A DNA stretch of 64,000 bases. It comes from Rhodoblastus sphagnicola (GTDB lineage: Bacteria > Pseudomonadota > Alphaproteobacteria > Rhizobiales > Beijerinckiaceae). The notes under the pieces are model-generated. The model saw only the letters and a list, made by a program, of their open reading frames with translations, did no database searches and was not told the origin of the DNA. The first letter of the stretch is position 1; each line of letters begins with the position of its first letter. Position numbers and translations under genes: made by a program. Below are positions 8,291-18,490 of this stretch, one piece after another. The DNA is taken from the NCBI RefSeq assembly GCF_002937075.1, contig NZ_NHSJ01000103.1, positions 1 to 64,000 on the forward strand, written 5' to 3'.

Positions 8291-9356
8291 CGAGCAAATG
8301 ACCTGCCCTGTCGCGCTTGGTGGCGAGGTAATGAATGTTCTGCGGCGTCGGCCGACCCTGGATGCGCTGATCGCTGACATCCAGCCCGGCGGCGCGCAAG
8401 GCTTCGATTTTCTTGGGGTTGTTGGTCATCAGCCGCACGCGGGTCACGCCGAGAAGGTCGAGCATGCGCGCGGCATAGCCGAAGCGGCGCTGGTCCAGGC
8501 CAAACCCTAAAATTTCGTCGGCGTCATAGGTGTCGTGGCCCTGCGCCTGCAAGCCATAGGCGCGGATCTTGTTGGAGAGGCCGTTGCCGCGCCCTTCCTG
8601 ATCCAGATAGAGGATCACGCCGCCGCCATTCTCCGCCATGAATTTGGCGGTGTGGCGCAACTGGTCGCCGCAATCGCATTTGAGCGAGCCGAACAGGTCG
8701 CCGGTGAGGCAGGCCGAATGCAGCCGCACATGCACCGGGCCGGCGAGGTCGGGTGTCCCGACGATCACCGCCGCCTGATCGCGCAACCCCTCGCCGCCGC
8801 GAAACACCACGATTTCCGAATGCGTCGCGCCTTCGAGCGGCACGGGCGCGCGGCCGATCAGCCGCAGCGAGGTGATTTTTCGCGCGCGAAAGGCGCGGAT
8901 GTCGCAGCCGGCGACCTCGTTGACGCCGGCGACGGGAGCGTCCAGTTTTATCAGGATGGCGGCCGGCAGCAATTGCGCGAGGCGCAGCAGGTCGAGCGCG
9001 GCCTCTTCCGCCGGAATGGGATGGACGACCGGGGCGTCGATGCGGGCTTCCTCGTCCATGATCAGGGCGGCGATTCGGTCGAGATCGATTCGCGGCAAGG
9101 CGATCAGGCCTGGCGCATCGCGCGCCACGCCAAGCCGTTCGAGCCGTTGCATGCTGAGAATGAGCCGCGCCCCGCCGATCCGCTCCAGCGTCTCGGCGGA
9201 CGTCTTGTCGAGTTGTTCGGCGGGATAGACCAGCAGACGGCCGGTCGCCTCCGCGAGCACGACCGGCCGTCCCGCGCGCAATTCCGCGACGGCGCGCTCC
9301 ACCGAAATGGCCCCGAGGTTTTCGTGCGCCGGAAACAGACCGGAAATATCGTGCAT
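8262..9356 (-). CDS. ribA: GTP cyclohydrolase II RibA (with degenerate DHBP-synthase-like N-terminus)
   Basis: It opens GTP to 2,5-diamino-6-ribosylamino-pyrimidinone phosphate, the first step of riboflavin synthesis. The C-terminal half holds the zinc site C216-x10-C227-x-C229 (ACLTGDLFGSLKCDCGDQ), the active-site block YLDQEGRGNGL, and TNNPKKIEALRAAGLDV. The first 150 residues resemble a RibB-like domain (ERAVAELRAGRPVVLAEATG) but lack the acidic DHBP-synthase motif, so only the cyclohydrolase activity is supported. Length 364 aa suits this alphaproteobacterial form. No other rib gene is next to it; the 3' end overlaps the YfhO-family gene. High confidence in GTP cyclohydrolase II. Confidence 0.93.
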   Translation of the reverse strand: MHDISGLFPAHENLGAISVERAVAELRAGRPVVLAEATGRLLVYPAEQLDKTSAETLERIGGARLILSMQRLERLGVARDAPGLIALPRIDLDRIAALIMDEEARIDAPVVHPIPAEEAALDLLRLAQLLPAAILIKLDAPVAGVNEVAGCDIRAFRARKITSLRLIGRAPVPLEGATHSEIVVFRGGEGLRDQAAVIVGTPDLAGPVHVRLHSACLTGDLFGSLKCDCGDQLRHTAKFMAENGGGVILYLDQEGRGNGLSNKIRAYGLQAQGHDTYDADEILGFGLDQRRFGYAARMLDLLGVTRVRLMTNNPKKIEALRAAGLDVSDQRIQGRPTPQNIHYLATKRDRAGHLLDVDVPTAED

Positions 9357-9507
9357 TGACCCTTTGCGACTCCGAAAGCCCGATGGCGGCGACGTTGCCT
9401 ACATAGTGCTTCCAATCGCGTGAAGCCAGCCTCAAGCCGCGCGCCGTTACGGCGCCCAACTGCCCGTCTCACCACTGAAGCTGTGAACGGGGCAGCAAAT
9501 CACCGGC

Positions 9508-9876
9508 TTAAAAAAACAAAAGTTTTTGTTTGATTCCCTGCGTCGTCTCCTGGAGGAGCTTTGGATTATGAGCGAACTCGTCCCAAACCACCTCCTCAAG
9601 CTTATTTCCCCTTGTTAGTCCCGTCTTGCCTTGTGCTTGGAACGTTTTGTCGAAACGCCTGAAGTTCATCAGCTTCATATAGACGCCGTTTGGATTTCGG
9701 AATTCTGAATTATATTGTCGATCGGCAGATGTCAGCCGGTTTAACAACATCGAGAGTTCGACTATCTCTGCGCTCGATTTTCCGGGCGGATTGCCCGCGA
9801 AGCGGATGTAGAGGTCCAGAGCGAGTATCAATTCTTCTCGGTTCCACGGGGGATTTCGGCGCGCGGTTCCTGACAT
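9508..9876 (-). pseudogene. Lone N-terminal domain of an McrA/HNH-type endonuclease (C-terminus absent)
   Basis: The 122-aa product carries NPPWNREELILALDLY, FRNPNGVYMKLMNFRRFD and RGNKLEEVVWDEFAHNP, the signature N-terminal domain of HNH nucleases of the 5-methylcytosine restriction (McrA-like) group. In those proteins an HNH domain with a Cys-rich motif follows; here the frame ends shortly after at LLQETTQGIKQKLLFF. None of the frames I read in the 150 bp before ribA contains an HNH motif. The stretch is AT-richer than its neighbours, pointing to transfer. It is either a truncated remnant or a small stand-alone domain protein. The domain call is from pattern memory. Confidence 0.68.
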
Positions 9877-10232
9877 TCGAATCTCCTTTTCGTCAACCTG
9901 ACGGAAAAACGGTTTGCGATCCTCTGAAAGAAAGACAAGTTAGAATAACTGATTTGGCCAACCGCCCGCATTACCTCGTAAAAAAATGACCAAGGCGGCC
10001 GAAGCTGCCGCGATGCAAGAATACGGCGAGGACTCGCGTCACACGAACCGAGAATCTCGGTAGGCTCCGCATCATGTCAAACCCGCGCAGGAAGCCGAAG
10101 CGTGTCTACGGTGATATAGTTGCTCGACGCGGCGATTGCTTCGTCTGGACGCCGCCGAGACCAGCCCCGCGCCACCTTGATTGAGGATCCTTCCCGCCTG
10201 AAAAAATTTCCAAATCGAATGGGCCGGGACCT
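9877..10232. other. Intergenic region, AT-richer, no confident gene
   Basis: This 356-bp spacer precedes the DUF6165 gene and is lower in GC than its surroundings, like the HNH fragment beside it. It holds two short plus-strand frames: 9985-10062 (25 codons, MTKAAEAAAMQEYGEDS) and 10074-10184 (36 codons, MSNPRRKPKRVYGDIVARRG). Neither has a recognisable family or a clear ribosome site. They may be debris of the same transferred segment. No terminator or operator could be assigned. Confidence 0.5.
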
Positions 10233-10619
10233 ATGGTTATCTTCGCTGAAATTTCGCCGGGCGAGTTGATCGACAAGATCACCATTCTCGAGATCAAGCT
10301 CGAACGCATCCAGGATGAGGGCAAACGCGGCAATGTGCGGCGCGAACTGAGCGTCCTGAGCGCCACGCTCGCCGCCGTCGCGCCCGAAGGCGCGGAGCTG
10401 ACGCGCCTTCGCGACGAGTTGAAGGCGATCAACCTCTCGCTGTGGGAGATCGAGGACGCGATCCGCGACCAAGAGCGCGCGCAAAATTTCCGCGAGATAT
10501 TCATCGACCTCGCCCGCGCCGTCTATCGCACCAATGACCGCCGCGCCGAGGTGAAGCGGCGGATCAACCTGCTGTTGGAAAGCGAGTTGATCGAGGAAAA
10601 GAGCTACGCGGCTTACTGA
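10233..10619 (+). CDS. DUF6165 family protein
   Basis: Small protein of 128 aa matching DUF6165 as I remember it: ISPGELIDKITILEIKLERI at the start, LKAINLSLWEIEDAIRDQE in the middle, and the near-invariant ending INLLLESELIEEKSYAAY. It is predicted almost all-helical, with repeated charged heptads suggestive of a coiled coil. It has no signal peptide or membrane segment, so it is likely cytosolic. In other genomes relatives often lie near cell-surface polysaccharide genes (recollection, not shown here). Here it stands alone beside an AT-rich patch. The start ATG 10233 leaves the conserved SPGEL motif eight residues in. Function unknown. Confidence 0.8.
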   Translation: MVIFAEISPGELIDKITILEIKLERIQDEGKRGNVRRELSVLSATLAAVAPEGAELTRLRDELKAINLSLWEIEDAIRDQERAQNFREIFIDLARAVYRTNDRRAEVKRRINLLLESELIEEKSYAAY

Positions 10620-10666
10620 CGTCGCCGCCGGCGTCCGGGCGCCGGCGGAAATGGCGCAAGTCCGTC

Positions 10667-11179
10667 TCAGGGTTCGTTGGGATGCGCTTCACGCGCCTCG
10701 CGCGCTTCGCGCGCAGCCGCCGCTTCGGAAATGCGAAGCGCGGACTCGTTGACGCGCCAATCGAGACCGGGTCTCGTCGTCGTTCCATCCGGCTTGAGGG
10801 TATGAACGATGCGGCGGTCGTCGTAGCAATAGGTGGAGCCGGCGTGGGCAAACTGGTTCTGCTGGCACGCGCTGGCGAACCCCGCCTCGGTGTGTTGCGC
10901 GTAGATCGTCTGGGCCGTGGAGCCGAGCCAGACGACGAAGCCGAGCAGGATGAGCGAAGCCACGATCATATGCTTGGATTCGTCGAGCAGCACGCTTTTC
11001 ATGCGCGACCACATGGAGGGGCGAGGCGCCGGTCGCGGGCGGCCGCCCAGCGAGGTCGCGCGCGCGCTCGCCGGCTTGCTTGGCGCCGGCCGACTGCGCT
11101 TCTCATTGGCCATCTTCATGCGTTTGACCACGTTTGCGTAGTCGAAGTGGCTTGAATGGTTCAGTTCGTAGCTGTTCAT
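10667..11179 (-). CDS. Hypothetical single-pass membrane protein
   Basis: A 170-aa protein of no family I recognise. Residues 1-70 are basic and proline/alanine-rich (SRPAPSKPASARATSLGGRP), followed by one membrane segment MIVASLILLGFVVWLGS near residue 75. The external part has two cysteines that could pair (ASACQQNQFAHAGSTYCYDD), and the tail repeats REA (AAAREAREAREAH). Topology is probably N-in, C-out. A GGACAGG lies just upstream of ATG 11179; an internal ATG at MKMANEKR is an alternative. It is convergent with the DUF6165 gene. Confidence 0.6.
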   Translation of the reverse strand: MNSYELNHSSHFDYANVVKRMKMANEKRSRPAPSKPASARATSLGGRPRPAPRPSMWSRMKSVLLDESKHMIVASLILLGFVVWLGSTAQTIYAQHTEAGFASACQQNQFAHAGSTYCYDDRRIVHTLKPDGTTTRPGLDWRVNESALRISEAAAAREAREAREAHPNEP

Positions 11180-11469
11180 GTGCCTGTCCGGGAAAGGAGC
11201 GCGTGGCGCGTGCGATCAGAAAAATGGCGGTTAAATATTGAAAAACCGGAGCGCGAATGGCTCGTATTTTACAAATTATAACCGCAAAAACACGCGCCGC
11301 CTCTTGAGGTGCAGGCAAAACAAGCATTCCCGCCCCTTTCCGATGCGTAACTCCTGGTTGAGTCTAGGATGTATACGTTCATCACGGCTGGGCGGCCTCG
11401 CTCCGCTCGTAATGACGGCGTCAAGATTATTAATTCCTGATTATAAGCTTGAATTGGACAGGGATAAGT

Positions 11470-13479
11470 TCACTCGCCCTGGTTTTCTTCGATAAAAACC
11501 ACCGCCGAGCGTGCGGCGATGACGCCGCGTTCCGCGCGGGGCGCGCCGTCTTCGCTCTGGGTGTCGAGCGCGCGGCGCCAGCTTTTGCCAGCCCGCGGCG
11601 GCAGCGCGCAAGCGACGGGCGCCCGGCCGGCGTTCAGCAGCAGGGCGGCGCGCGATTCGCCCAATGTGAACACGGCGCCAAGGAAAAGGCGCTCGCCGCC
11701 GCGCCAATGGTCCGGCGCGCGCATAGGGTCGCGCTCTCCAAACCATTCCACATCCGGCGGGCTGTCGCCCTGGTCCGCGCCGGTCAAAAAGGTTTCGTCG
11801 GTGAAGGCCGGGGTCGTCCGGCGCAGGGCCAGGGCGCGGGTGACGAAGGCGAGCAGGCGCGGATCGGCTTTGTCCCAGTCGAGCCAGGACACTTCGTTGT
11901 CCTGCGCGTAAGCGTTGTTGTTGCCGTTCTGGCTGTGGCCGAATTCCGCGCCCATCGACAGCATCGGCGTGCCGCGTGAAAAAATCAGCGTGGCGAGCAG
12001 GGCGCGCTGGTCGCGCCGGCGCGCCGCCAGGATCGCTTCGTCCTTGGTCGCGCCCTCCACGCCATTGTTCCAGGAAAAACTGGCGTCCGTTCCGTCGCGA
12101 TTTTGCTCGCCATTGGCCTCGTTGTGCTTGCGCGCGTAGGAGACCAGGTCGGCCAGCGTAAACCCGTCATGGGCGGTGACGAAATTCACCGAGCGCGACG
12201 GCGGCTTTTTTCCCGCGAACAGGTCGGCCGAGCCCGCGAGCCGCGTCGCCAGTTCGCCGATCATGCTGGAATCGCCGCGCCAGAATTTTCGCACGGTGTC
12301 GCGGAACTTGTCGTTCCACTCGCCCCAGGGCGCGGGGAACGCGCCGAGTTGATAGCCGCCCGGCCCCAAATCCCACGGCTCCGAGATGATCTTCAGTTCG
12401 CGCAGAGCGGGATCCTGGGCGATGGCGGTCAGCAGCGGCGCATGAGGATCGAAGCCGTCGGCGCGGCGACCGAGCGTGGTCATCAGATCGAAGCGGAACC
12501 CGTCGACGCCGCCGTAAATCGCCCAGGCGCGCAGGGCGTCCATCGCCAGCCGAACGACAGCCGGATGATCCGCCTGCAAAATGTTGCCGCAGCCGGCGTC
12601 GTTGATATAGCCGGCGGGGTTTTCCGGACTCAGGCGATAATAGGCGGGATTGTCGAGGCCGCGCAGCGAGACCATCGGGCCGTGTCCGTCGCCTTCGCCA
12701 CTGTGGTTGAGCACCACGTCGATCAGAACTTCCAGCCCCGCCGTCTGCAAGGCGGCGACGGTCTCGCGCACCTCCGTCCAGCCGCCGGGCGCGAGGCGCG
12801 GATCGGGCGCGAGCAAGGCGATGGGGCTGTAGCCCCAGTAATTGGGCAGACCGAGATCGACCAGATGGCGCTCGTCGAGCCAGGCGGCGCAGGGCAGCAG
12901 TTCAAGCGTGGTGACGCCGAGCCGTTTCAGATGGGCTATGGCTTCAGGTTGCGCGAGACCGGCGAAGGTTCCGCGCAAACTTTCGGGAACGCCGCCGAGA
13001 CGCTTGGTGAAGCCGCGCACATGCATTTCGTAGATGACGGTGTCGCGCCACGGAATTCTGGCGCGCCGCGCCGGCGCCGGCTCGGGCGCGCAGGCCTTGG
13101 CCTTGGGGGCGTGGGGGCCGCTGTCGTCCGGCGAGGGAAACAGCGACGGGTGCGAGCGGGGCGTCTGGTTCAGCTCCAGCGCGAAGGGGTCGAGCAGCAG
13201 TTTGCGCGGGTCGAAATACAGGCCGCGCTCCGGCGCGCAGGGGCCGTGGGCGCGCAGGCCGTAGAGCGCGCCGGCTTTCAGGCCCGGGACGAAGCCGTGG
13301 AACACCGGACCGGCGCGGCCCGGCAGTTTTACGCGCGAAAGTTCGCGCGCGCCGGTGGCGTCGAACAGGCAGAGGTCGATCTGTTCCGCGGTTTCCGAAT
13401 AAACGGCGACATTGGCTCCGCCCGCGACGAGTCGCAGGCCGAGCGGCTCCGGCGCGCCTGGCGTGATCTCAAAACTCAT
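11470..13479 (-). CDS. glgX: Glycogen debranching enzyme GlgX (isoamylase type)
   Basis: GlgX hydrolyses alpha-1,6 branches left after phosphorylase trimming. It has 669 aa: an N-terminal CBM48 module ([20 protein letters not shown]), then a GH13 barrel with [12 protein letters not shown], the motif I region [13 protein letters not shown], motif [17 protein letters not shown] (nucleophile Asp), motif [18 protein letters not shown] (acid/base Glu) and motif [16 protein letters not shown]. It is the last gene of the glycogen operon; its ATG overlaps the glgA stop by 4 bp (ATGA). Downstream is a 290-bp spacer. Length and motifs agree with the family; secure. Confidence 0.96.
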   Translation of the reverse strand: MSFEITPGAPEPLGLRLVAGGANVAVYSETAEQIDLCLFDATGARELSRVKLPGRAGPVFHGFVPGLKAGALYGLRAHGPCAPERGLYFDPRKLLLDPFALELNQTPRSHPSLFPSPDDSGPHAPKAKACAPEPAPARRARIPWRDTVIYEMHVRGFTKRLGGVPESLRGTFAGLAQPEAIAHLKRLGVTTLELLPCAAWLDERHLVDLGLPNYWGYSPIALLAPDPRLAPGGWTEVRETVAALQTAGLEVLIDVVLNHSGEGDGHGPMVSLRGLDNPAYYRLSPENPAGYINDAGCGNILQADHPAVVRLAMDALRAWAIYGGVDGFRFDLMTTLGRRADGFDPHAPLLTAIAQDPALRELKIISEPWDLGPGGYQLGAFPAPWGEWNDKFRDTVRKFWRGDSSMIGELATRLAGSADLFAGKKPPSRSVNFVTAHDGFTLADLVSYARKHNEANGEQNRDGTDASFSWNNGVEGATKDEAILAARRRDQRALLATLIFSRGTPMLSMGAEFGHSQNGNNNAYAQDNEVSWLDWDKADPRLLAFVTRALALRRTTPAFTDETFLTGADQGDSPPDVEWFGERDPMRAPDHWRGGERLFLGAVFTLGESRAALLLNAGRAPVACALPPRAGKSWRRALDTQSEDGAPRAERGVIAARSAVVFIEENQGE

Positions 13480-14939
13480 GCCGCCGGCCGCGCCACTTCG
13501 CGCTGCGGCGGCGCCACTTGCCGGTAGATTTCGGCGTAATGCTTGGCCGGATGGGTCCAGCTCACATCGGTCTTCATGCCGTTCGACTGGATCTTCTTCC
13601 AGATCTTCTTTTGTTGGAACAGGTTCGCGCCGCGCCGCAGCGCGCCGGACAGAGCTTCCGACGTCACCGGCGCGAACTGCAGGCCGGTGGCGCAGCCCGC
13701 TTGCACCGCCATTTCATTGGCGTCGACGATGGTGTCGGCAAGGCCGCCGACCCGCGCCACGATCGGCGCCGCGCCATAGCGCAGGGCGCAAAGCTGGGTG
13801 AGGCCGCAGGGCTCGAAGCGCGAGGGCAGGAGAATGGCGTCGGCGCCCGCCTGGATGAGATGGGCGAGCTTTTCCTCATAGCCGAAATGCGCGCCGATCC
13901 TGCCGGCCTGCGTCCGCGCCTCCTCCTGAAACGCGGCTTCAAGAGCGGAATCGCCGGAGACCAGCATGACCAGTTGGGCGTCGCAAGCCTCAAAGGTCGC
14001 CAGGCAGCCGAGCAGCAGGTCGAGGCCCTTTTGCCAGGACAGACGGCTGACGATTCCGACCAGAAATTTCTTGTCGTCGCGGTCGAGGCCAAACCGTTCC
14101 TGTAGCGCCTTCTTGTTGGCGAGGCGTGGCCCGAGGATTTTCGCGGAATAGTTCGCGATCATCTTGTCGGTCTGGGGGTTCCAGATGTCGCAGTCGATGC
14201 CGTTGAGAATGCCGGAAAGCGCGCCCGCGCGCGCGCGCAACAGGCCGTCGAGCCCCATGCCGGCGTGGGGCGTCTGGATTTCCTGCGCATAGGTCGGCGA
14301 GACCGTGGTGATGCGATCCGACAGTTGCAATCCGGCCTTCAGGAAACCGACGCCGCCGTAATATTCGACGCCCTCGATCGAAAAGGCCTGAGGCGGCAGG
14401 CCGAGCTGGCCGAAAACATCAGCCCCGAACTGGCCCTGGAAGGCGAGATTGTGGACGGTGATGACGCTGCCGGGACGAGGAGCGTCGTTATAGTGCAGAT
14501 AGGCGGCGGTGAGGCCGGCCTGCCAGTCATGGGCGTGGACCACATGCGGGACGAAGGCGGGAACAAGGCCCTGGCCGATCAGCGCGCCGACCTTGGCCAG
14601 CGCGGCGAATCGCAGCGCGTTATCCGTGAAATCCTGGCCGTCGGCGCCGGCGTAGGGGCCGCCGTCGCGTGCGTAAAAATGCGGGGCGTCGAGCACGAAC
14701 AGATTGAGCGCGCCAACCTTGGCGGCGAGCAATTTGGCCGGCGCGCCGAACAGGTCGTCGAAAGCGACGACCTGTTCGGTTTTTTTCAGCGCCGCCATCA
14801 CCGGCCGGTAGCCGGGAATCAGGCTGCGCATCGCCACGCCCTCGGCCTGAAGCGCCCCGGGCAGCGCGCCCGCGACATCGGCGAGGCCGCCCGTCTTGAT
14901 CAGGGGAAAGAGTTCGGAGGCGACGGAGAGAATGTTCAT
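13476..14939 (-). CDS. glgA: Glycogen synthase GlgA
   Basis: GlgA (487 aa, GT5) extends alpha-1,4-glucan from ADP-glucose. The N-terminus [27 protein letters not shown] contains the KTGGL substrate-binding motif. The C-terminal GT-B half has [17 protein letters not shown] and [24 protein letters not shown], which binds the nucleotide and donates the conserved Glu. The family signature [10 protein letters not shown] is also present. It follows glgC by 11 bp and overlaps glgX by 4 bp, so synthase, pyrophosphorylase and debrancher are co-translated. Identification is secure. Confidence 0.97.
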   Translation of the reverse strand: MNILSVASELFPLIKTGGLADVAGALPGALQAEGVAMRSLIPGYRPVMAALKKTEQVVAFDDLFGAPAKLLAAKVGALNLFVLDAPHFYARDGGPYAGADGQDFTDNALRFAALAKVGALIGQGLVPAFVPHVVHAHDWQAGLTAAYLHYNDAPRPGSVITVHNLAFQGQFGADVFGQLGLPPQAFSIEGVEYYGGVGFLKAGLQLSDRITTVSPTYAQEIQTPHAGMGLDGLLRARAGALSGILNGIDCDIWNPQTDKMIANYSAKILGPRLANKKALQERFGLDRDDKKFLVGIVSRLSWQKGLDLLLGCLATFEACDAQLVMLVSGDSALEAAFQEEARTQAGRIGAHFGYEEKLAHLIQAGADAILLPSRFEPCGLTQLCALRYGAAPIVARVGGLADTIVDANEMAVQAGCATGLQFAPVTSEALSGALRRGANLFQQKKIWKKIQSNGMKTDVSWTHPAKHYAEIYRQVAPPQREVARPAA

Positions 14940-14950
14940 GCCAAAGGTCT

Positions 14951-16213
14951 TCAGTCTTTCAGTTTGTCGATCATCGGCTGGGTGATGAGGCAGACGCCGG
15001 TTTCGCTGCGGCGGAAGCGCTCGGCGTCCAGTTCCGGGTCTTCGCCGACCACCAGGCCCTCGGGAATGCGCACGCCGGCGTCAACCACCGCCTTGTGCAG
15101 CCGCGCGGACCGCCCGACATTCACATCGGGCAGGATCACGCATTCGCTGGCGCTGGCGAAGGAATTGATCCGCACATTGCTGAACAACAGGGTTTCGCGC
15201 AGCGAGGCGCCGGAGACGATGCAGCCGCCCGACACCAGCGAGGACACCGCATGGCCGCGCCGCCCATCGATGTCGTGGACGAATTTGGCGGGCGGGGTCA
15301 GTTCGGCATAGGTCCAGATCGGCCAGTCGCGGTCGAACAGGTCGAGTTCGGGCGTGATGCCGGTGAGATCGATATTGGCTTCCCAATAGGCGTCGAGCGT
15401 GCCGACGTCGCGCCAGTAGGCGCGCGTCTCGTTGCGGGAGCGCACGCAGGAATCGGCGAAGCGATGGGCGACCGCCTTGCCGTTCTTGACGAGATAGGGG
15501 ATCACATCCTTGCCGAAATCGTGGCTGGAATGGAGGTCCGCAGCGTCCTGGTCCAGCAGGTCGAACAGGAATTTTGTGTTGAAGACGTAGATGCCCATGC
15601 TGGCGAGGCAGGTGTCGTCCGAGCCGGGAATCGTCGGCGGATCCTTCGACTTTTCCACGAAGCTGACGATGCGCTGGCTCTCGTCCACGCCCATCACGCC
15701 AAAGCCGATGGCGTCGGCCTTGGGGACTTCGAGGCAGCCGATGGTCACATCCGCCCGCGCGTCCACATGCTGTTGCAGCATGAGTTCGTAGTCCATCTTG
15801 TAGATATGGTCGCCAGCGAGCACGATGACATATTCCGGGCCGTAGTCCAGCACGATGTCGCTGTTCTGGTAGACGGCGTCGGCCGTGCCGACATACCATT
15901 TGTCCTCGGAGACGCGCTGCGAGGCCGGCAGGATGTCGAAGCTTTCATTGCGTTCCGCGCGCAAAAAGGTCCAGCCGCGCTGAAGGTGGCGGATCAGGCT
16001 GTGCGCCTTGTACTGGGTGGCGACGGCGATGCGGCGAATGCCGGAATTGAGCGCATTCGACAGCGCGAAATCGATGATGCGCGTCTTGCCGCCGAAATAG
16101 ACGGCGGGCTTGGCGCGGCGGTCGGTCAGTTCCAGAAGGCGGGAGCCGCGGCCGCCGGCCAGCACATAGGCCATGGCCTGACGGGCGAGTGGGGCATGTG
16201 AATTGGCCGGCAT
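14951..16213 (-). CDS. glgC: Glucose-1-phosphate adenylyltransferase GlgC
   Basis: ADP-glucose pyrophosphorylase (420 aa) makes ADP-glucose from ATP and glucose-1-phosphate, the regulated step of bacterial glycogen synthesis. The nucleotidyltransferase motif [22 protein letters not shown] is at residues 15-35, followed by [34 protein letters not shown] and a C-terminal left-handed beta-helix part ([12 protein letters not shown]). The early [11 protein letters not shown] region is where allosteric effectors bind in this family. GAGGAAAG precedes the ATG. It lies 63 bp after glgB, the largest gap inside the operon. Secure. Confidence 0.97.
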   Translation of the reverse strand: MPANSHAPLARQAMAYVLAGGRGSRLLELTDRRAKPAVYFGGKTRIIDFALSNALNSGIRRIAVATQYKAHSLIRHLQRGWTFLRAERNESFDILPASQRVSEDKWYVGTADAVYQNSDIVLDYGPEYVIVLAGDHIYKMDYELMLQQHVDARADVTIGCLEVPKADAIGFGVMGVDESQRIVSFVEKSKDPPTIPGSDDTCLASMGIYVFNTKFLFDLLDQDAADLHSSHDFGKDVIPYLVKNGKAVAHRFADSCVRSRNETRAYWRDVGTLDAYWEANIDLTGITPELDLFDRDWPIWTYAELTPPAKFVHDIDGRRGHAVSSLVSGGCIVSGASLRETLLFSNVRINSFASASECVILPDVNVGRSARLHKAVVDAGVRIPEGLVVGEDPELDAERFRRSETGVCLITQPMIDKLKD

Positions 16214-16276
16214 TGGGCTTTCCTCTTATTTGCGCCGGAAACTAGTCTTCTTCTGTTACATGCGCGTGATTCTGGA

Positions 16277-18481
16277 TCAATTCTGGTCAAGAATTAAGAT
16301 GAGCGCGGCCAATGGCGGCGCTTTGACCCGCGCGGAGGCGGGAAAGTTCTTGTACGCATGGGGTTCGGCCGTGACGCCGCCGCAATTGCCCAGCCCGGAG
16401 CCGCCGTAGATTGCGGCGTCGGTGTTGAGAACCTCCCGCCAGCGCCCGGCCTGGGGCAGACCGATCAGGTAATCGAGGCGCGGCACCGGCGTGAAATTCA
16501 CCACGAAGGCGACGGTCGGCGCGCCCGCGCTGCGCCGAATCCAGGCGAGCACGGAATTGTCGGCGTCGTCGGCCTCGATCCACTCGAATCCCTCGCCCTC
16601 GCAATCCCGGCCGTGCAGCGCCGGCAGGTCGCGATACAGCCGGTTGAGATCGCCGACCAGCCGCGACAGGCCCTGGTGCGGGGCGTATTGCAGCAAATGC
16701 CAGTCGAGCGAGCGATGCTCGGTCCATTCGCTGGTCTGGCCGAATTCCTGGCCCATGAACAACAATTTCTTGCCGGGATGCGCCCACATGAACGCGAGAT
16801 AGGCGCGGGCGTTGGCGAAACGCTGCCATTCGTCGCCGGGCATCTTGCCGATCAACGGCCCCTTGCCGTGCACCACTTCGTCATGGGAAATCGGCAGAAT
16901 GAAGTTTTCGGAAAACGCGTAGAGCAGGCCGAAGGTCAGCCATTGATGGTCGAAACGGCGATAGACGGGATCCTTGCTGATGTAACGCAAGGTGTCGTTC
17001 ATCCAGCCCATGTTCCATTTGAAGCCGAAGCCGAGGCCGCCGGCATAGACCGGCTGCGACACGCCGGGCCAGGCCGTCGATTCCTCGGCGATCATCAGGG
17101 CGCCCGGATGGTTTTGATAGACCAGCGTGTTGACGCGCTGGAGGAAGGCCACGGCTTCGAGGTTCTCATTGCCGCCGTGCTGGTTGGGCAGCCATTCGCC
17201 GTCCTTGCGCGAATAATCGAGGTAGAGCATGGAGGCCACCGCATCGACGCGCAGCCCGTCGACATGGAACTGCTCGAACCAGTAGAGCGCGTTGACCGTG
17301 AGGAAATTCGCGACTTCGCGCCGGCCGAAATCGTAGATGGCGGTGTTCCAGTCGGGATGGAAGCCGCGGCGCGGATCGGCGTTTTCATAGAGCGCGGCGC
17401 CATCGAATTCGGCGAGGCCGTGGGTGTCCACCGGGAAATGGGCGGGCACCCAGTCCACGATAATCCCCAGGCCTTGCGCGTGGGCGCGATCGACGAAGCG
17501 CTTGAAACCGTCGGGATCGCCGAAGCGCGAGGTCGGGGCGTACAGGCCGATCGGCTGGTAGCCCCAGGAGGCGTCGAGCGGATGCTCGGACACCGGCATC
17601 AATTCGAGATGGGTGAACCCCATGTCGCAAGCGTAGGGGATGAGGCTGTCGGCCAGTTCGTCGTAGCTGAGGAAGCGCCCGTCAACCTCGTTGGCGTCGA
17701 AGCCGCGCCGCCAGGAGCCGAGATGGACCTCATAGATCGCCATGGGGGCGCGGCGCCAGTCGGTGTGGGCGCGGCGCGCCAGCCAATCGGCGTCGCTCCA
17801 GGCAAACGGCTTTTCGGAAATGACAATGCTGGCGGTCGAGGGCCGCAACTGCGACTGCTGGCCGAACGGATCGGCCTTGAGCGGCAGAATGTGTCCGCCG
17901 GCGCCGAGAATTTCATATTTGTAGAACAGGCCGACGCTCTCGCCAGGGATGAAAATCTCCCACAGGCCGGAATCCACGCGCTTGCGCATGGCGTGGCGGC
18001 GGCCGTCCCATTGGTTGAAGTCGCCGACCACGGACACGCGCTGGGCCTGCGGCGCCCAAACCGAGAAATGCACGCCCTCCACGCCTTCATGGGTCATGAC
18101 ATGGGCGCCGAGCCGCTCATAGAGTCTTAAGTGCGAGCCCTCCACCAGCAGGTGATCGTCGATCGGGCCGAGCACCGGGCCAAACCGGTAGGGATCGTCC
18201 CATTCCCAGTCGCCTCCGGCGTTTTCCGCGCGCAGGCGATAGGTAAAGGGCGGCTTGCGGGGCGTAAACCCCTCGAAAAAATCCTGGCCGCGCGGCGTGA
18301 GGACAAGCTTTTCGCCGCCCTCCAGCAGCGCGGTCACCGTTTCGGCGCCCGGCGCCAGAACGCGAAGCGCCGCGCCGCCGCGGGTGGCGTGCGGGCCGAG
18401 GATGGCGAAGGGATCGGCATGCCGCGCCCCCGCGAGGGCCGCGATCTCCGCGTCCGAGGCGCGGTCCAGAATTTGTTTCAT
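16277..18481 (-). CDS. glgB: 1,4-alpha-glucan branching enzyme GlgB
   Basis: GlgB (734 aa) introduces alpha-1,6 branches into glycogen. It has an N1 CBM48-like module ([21 protein letters not shown]), a second CBM48 module ([23 protein letters not shown]), a GH13 barrel, and a C-terminal beta domain. Catalytic residues are in [17 protein letters not shown] (nucleophile Asp) and [13 protein letters not shown] (acid/base Glu), with [14 protein letters not shown] as motif IV. The start is 9 bp after the glgP stop, and AAAGGA overlapping the glgP end serves as ribosome site. It is encoded with synthase and phosphorylase in one operon. Secure. Confidence 0.97.
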   Translation of the reverse strand: MKQILDRASDAEIAALAGARHADPFAILGPHATRGGAALRVLAPGAETVTALLEGGEKLVLTPRGQDFFEGFTPRKPPFTYRLRAENAGGDWEWDDPYRFGPVLGPIDDHLLVEGSHLRLYERLGAHVMTHEGVEGVHFSVWAPQAQRVSVVGDFNQWDGRRHAMRKRVDSGLWEIFIPGESVGLFYKYEILGAGGHILPLKADPFGQQSQLRPSTASIVISEKPFAWSDADWLARRAHTDWRRAPMAIYEVHLGSWRRGFDANEVDGRFLSYDELADSLIPYACDMGFTHLELMPVSEHPLDASWGYQPIGLYAPTSRFGDPDGFKRFVDRAHAQGLGIIVDWVPAHFPVDTHGLAEFDGAALYENADPRRGFHPDWNTAIYDFGRREVANFLTVNALYWFEQFHVDGLRVDAVASMLYLDYSRKDGEWLPNQHGGNENLEAVAFLQRVNTLVYQNHPGALMIAEESTAWPGVSQPVYAGGLGFGFKWNMGWMNDTLRYISKDPVYRRFDHQWLTFGLLYAFSENFILPISHDEVVHGKGPLIGKMPGDEWQRFANARAYLAFMWAHPGKKLLFMGQEFGQTSEWTEHRSLDWHLLQYAPHQGLSRLVGDLNRLYRDLPALHGRDCEGEGFEWIEADDADNSVLAWIRRSAGAPTVAFVVNFTPVPRLDYLIGLPQAGRWREVLNTDAAIYGGSGLGNCGGVTAEPHAYKNFPASARVKAPPLAALILILDQN

Positions 18482-18490
18482 TGCAGTTGC

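Noticed and set aside
5996-8377. 793-codon plus-strand frame opposite the YfhO-family gene
   Set aside because: Shadow of the real membrane protein; the translation is low-complexity Arg/Gly/Gln-rich text with no motif.
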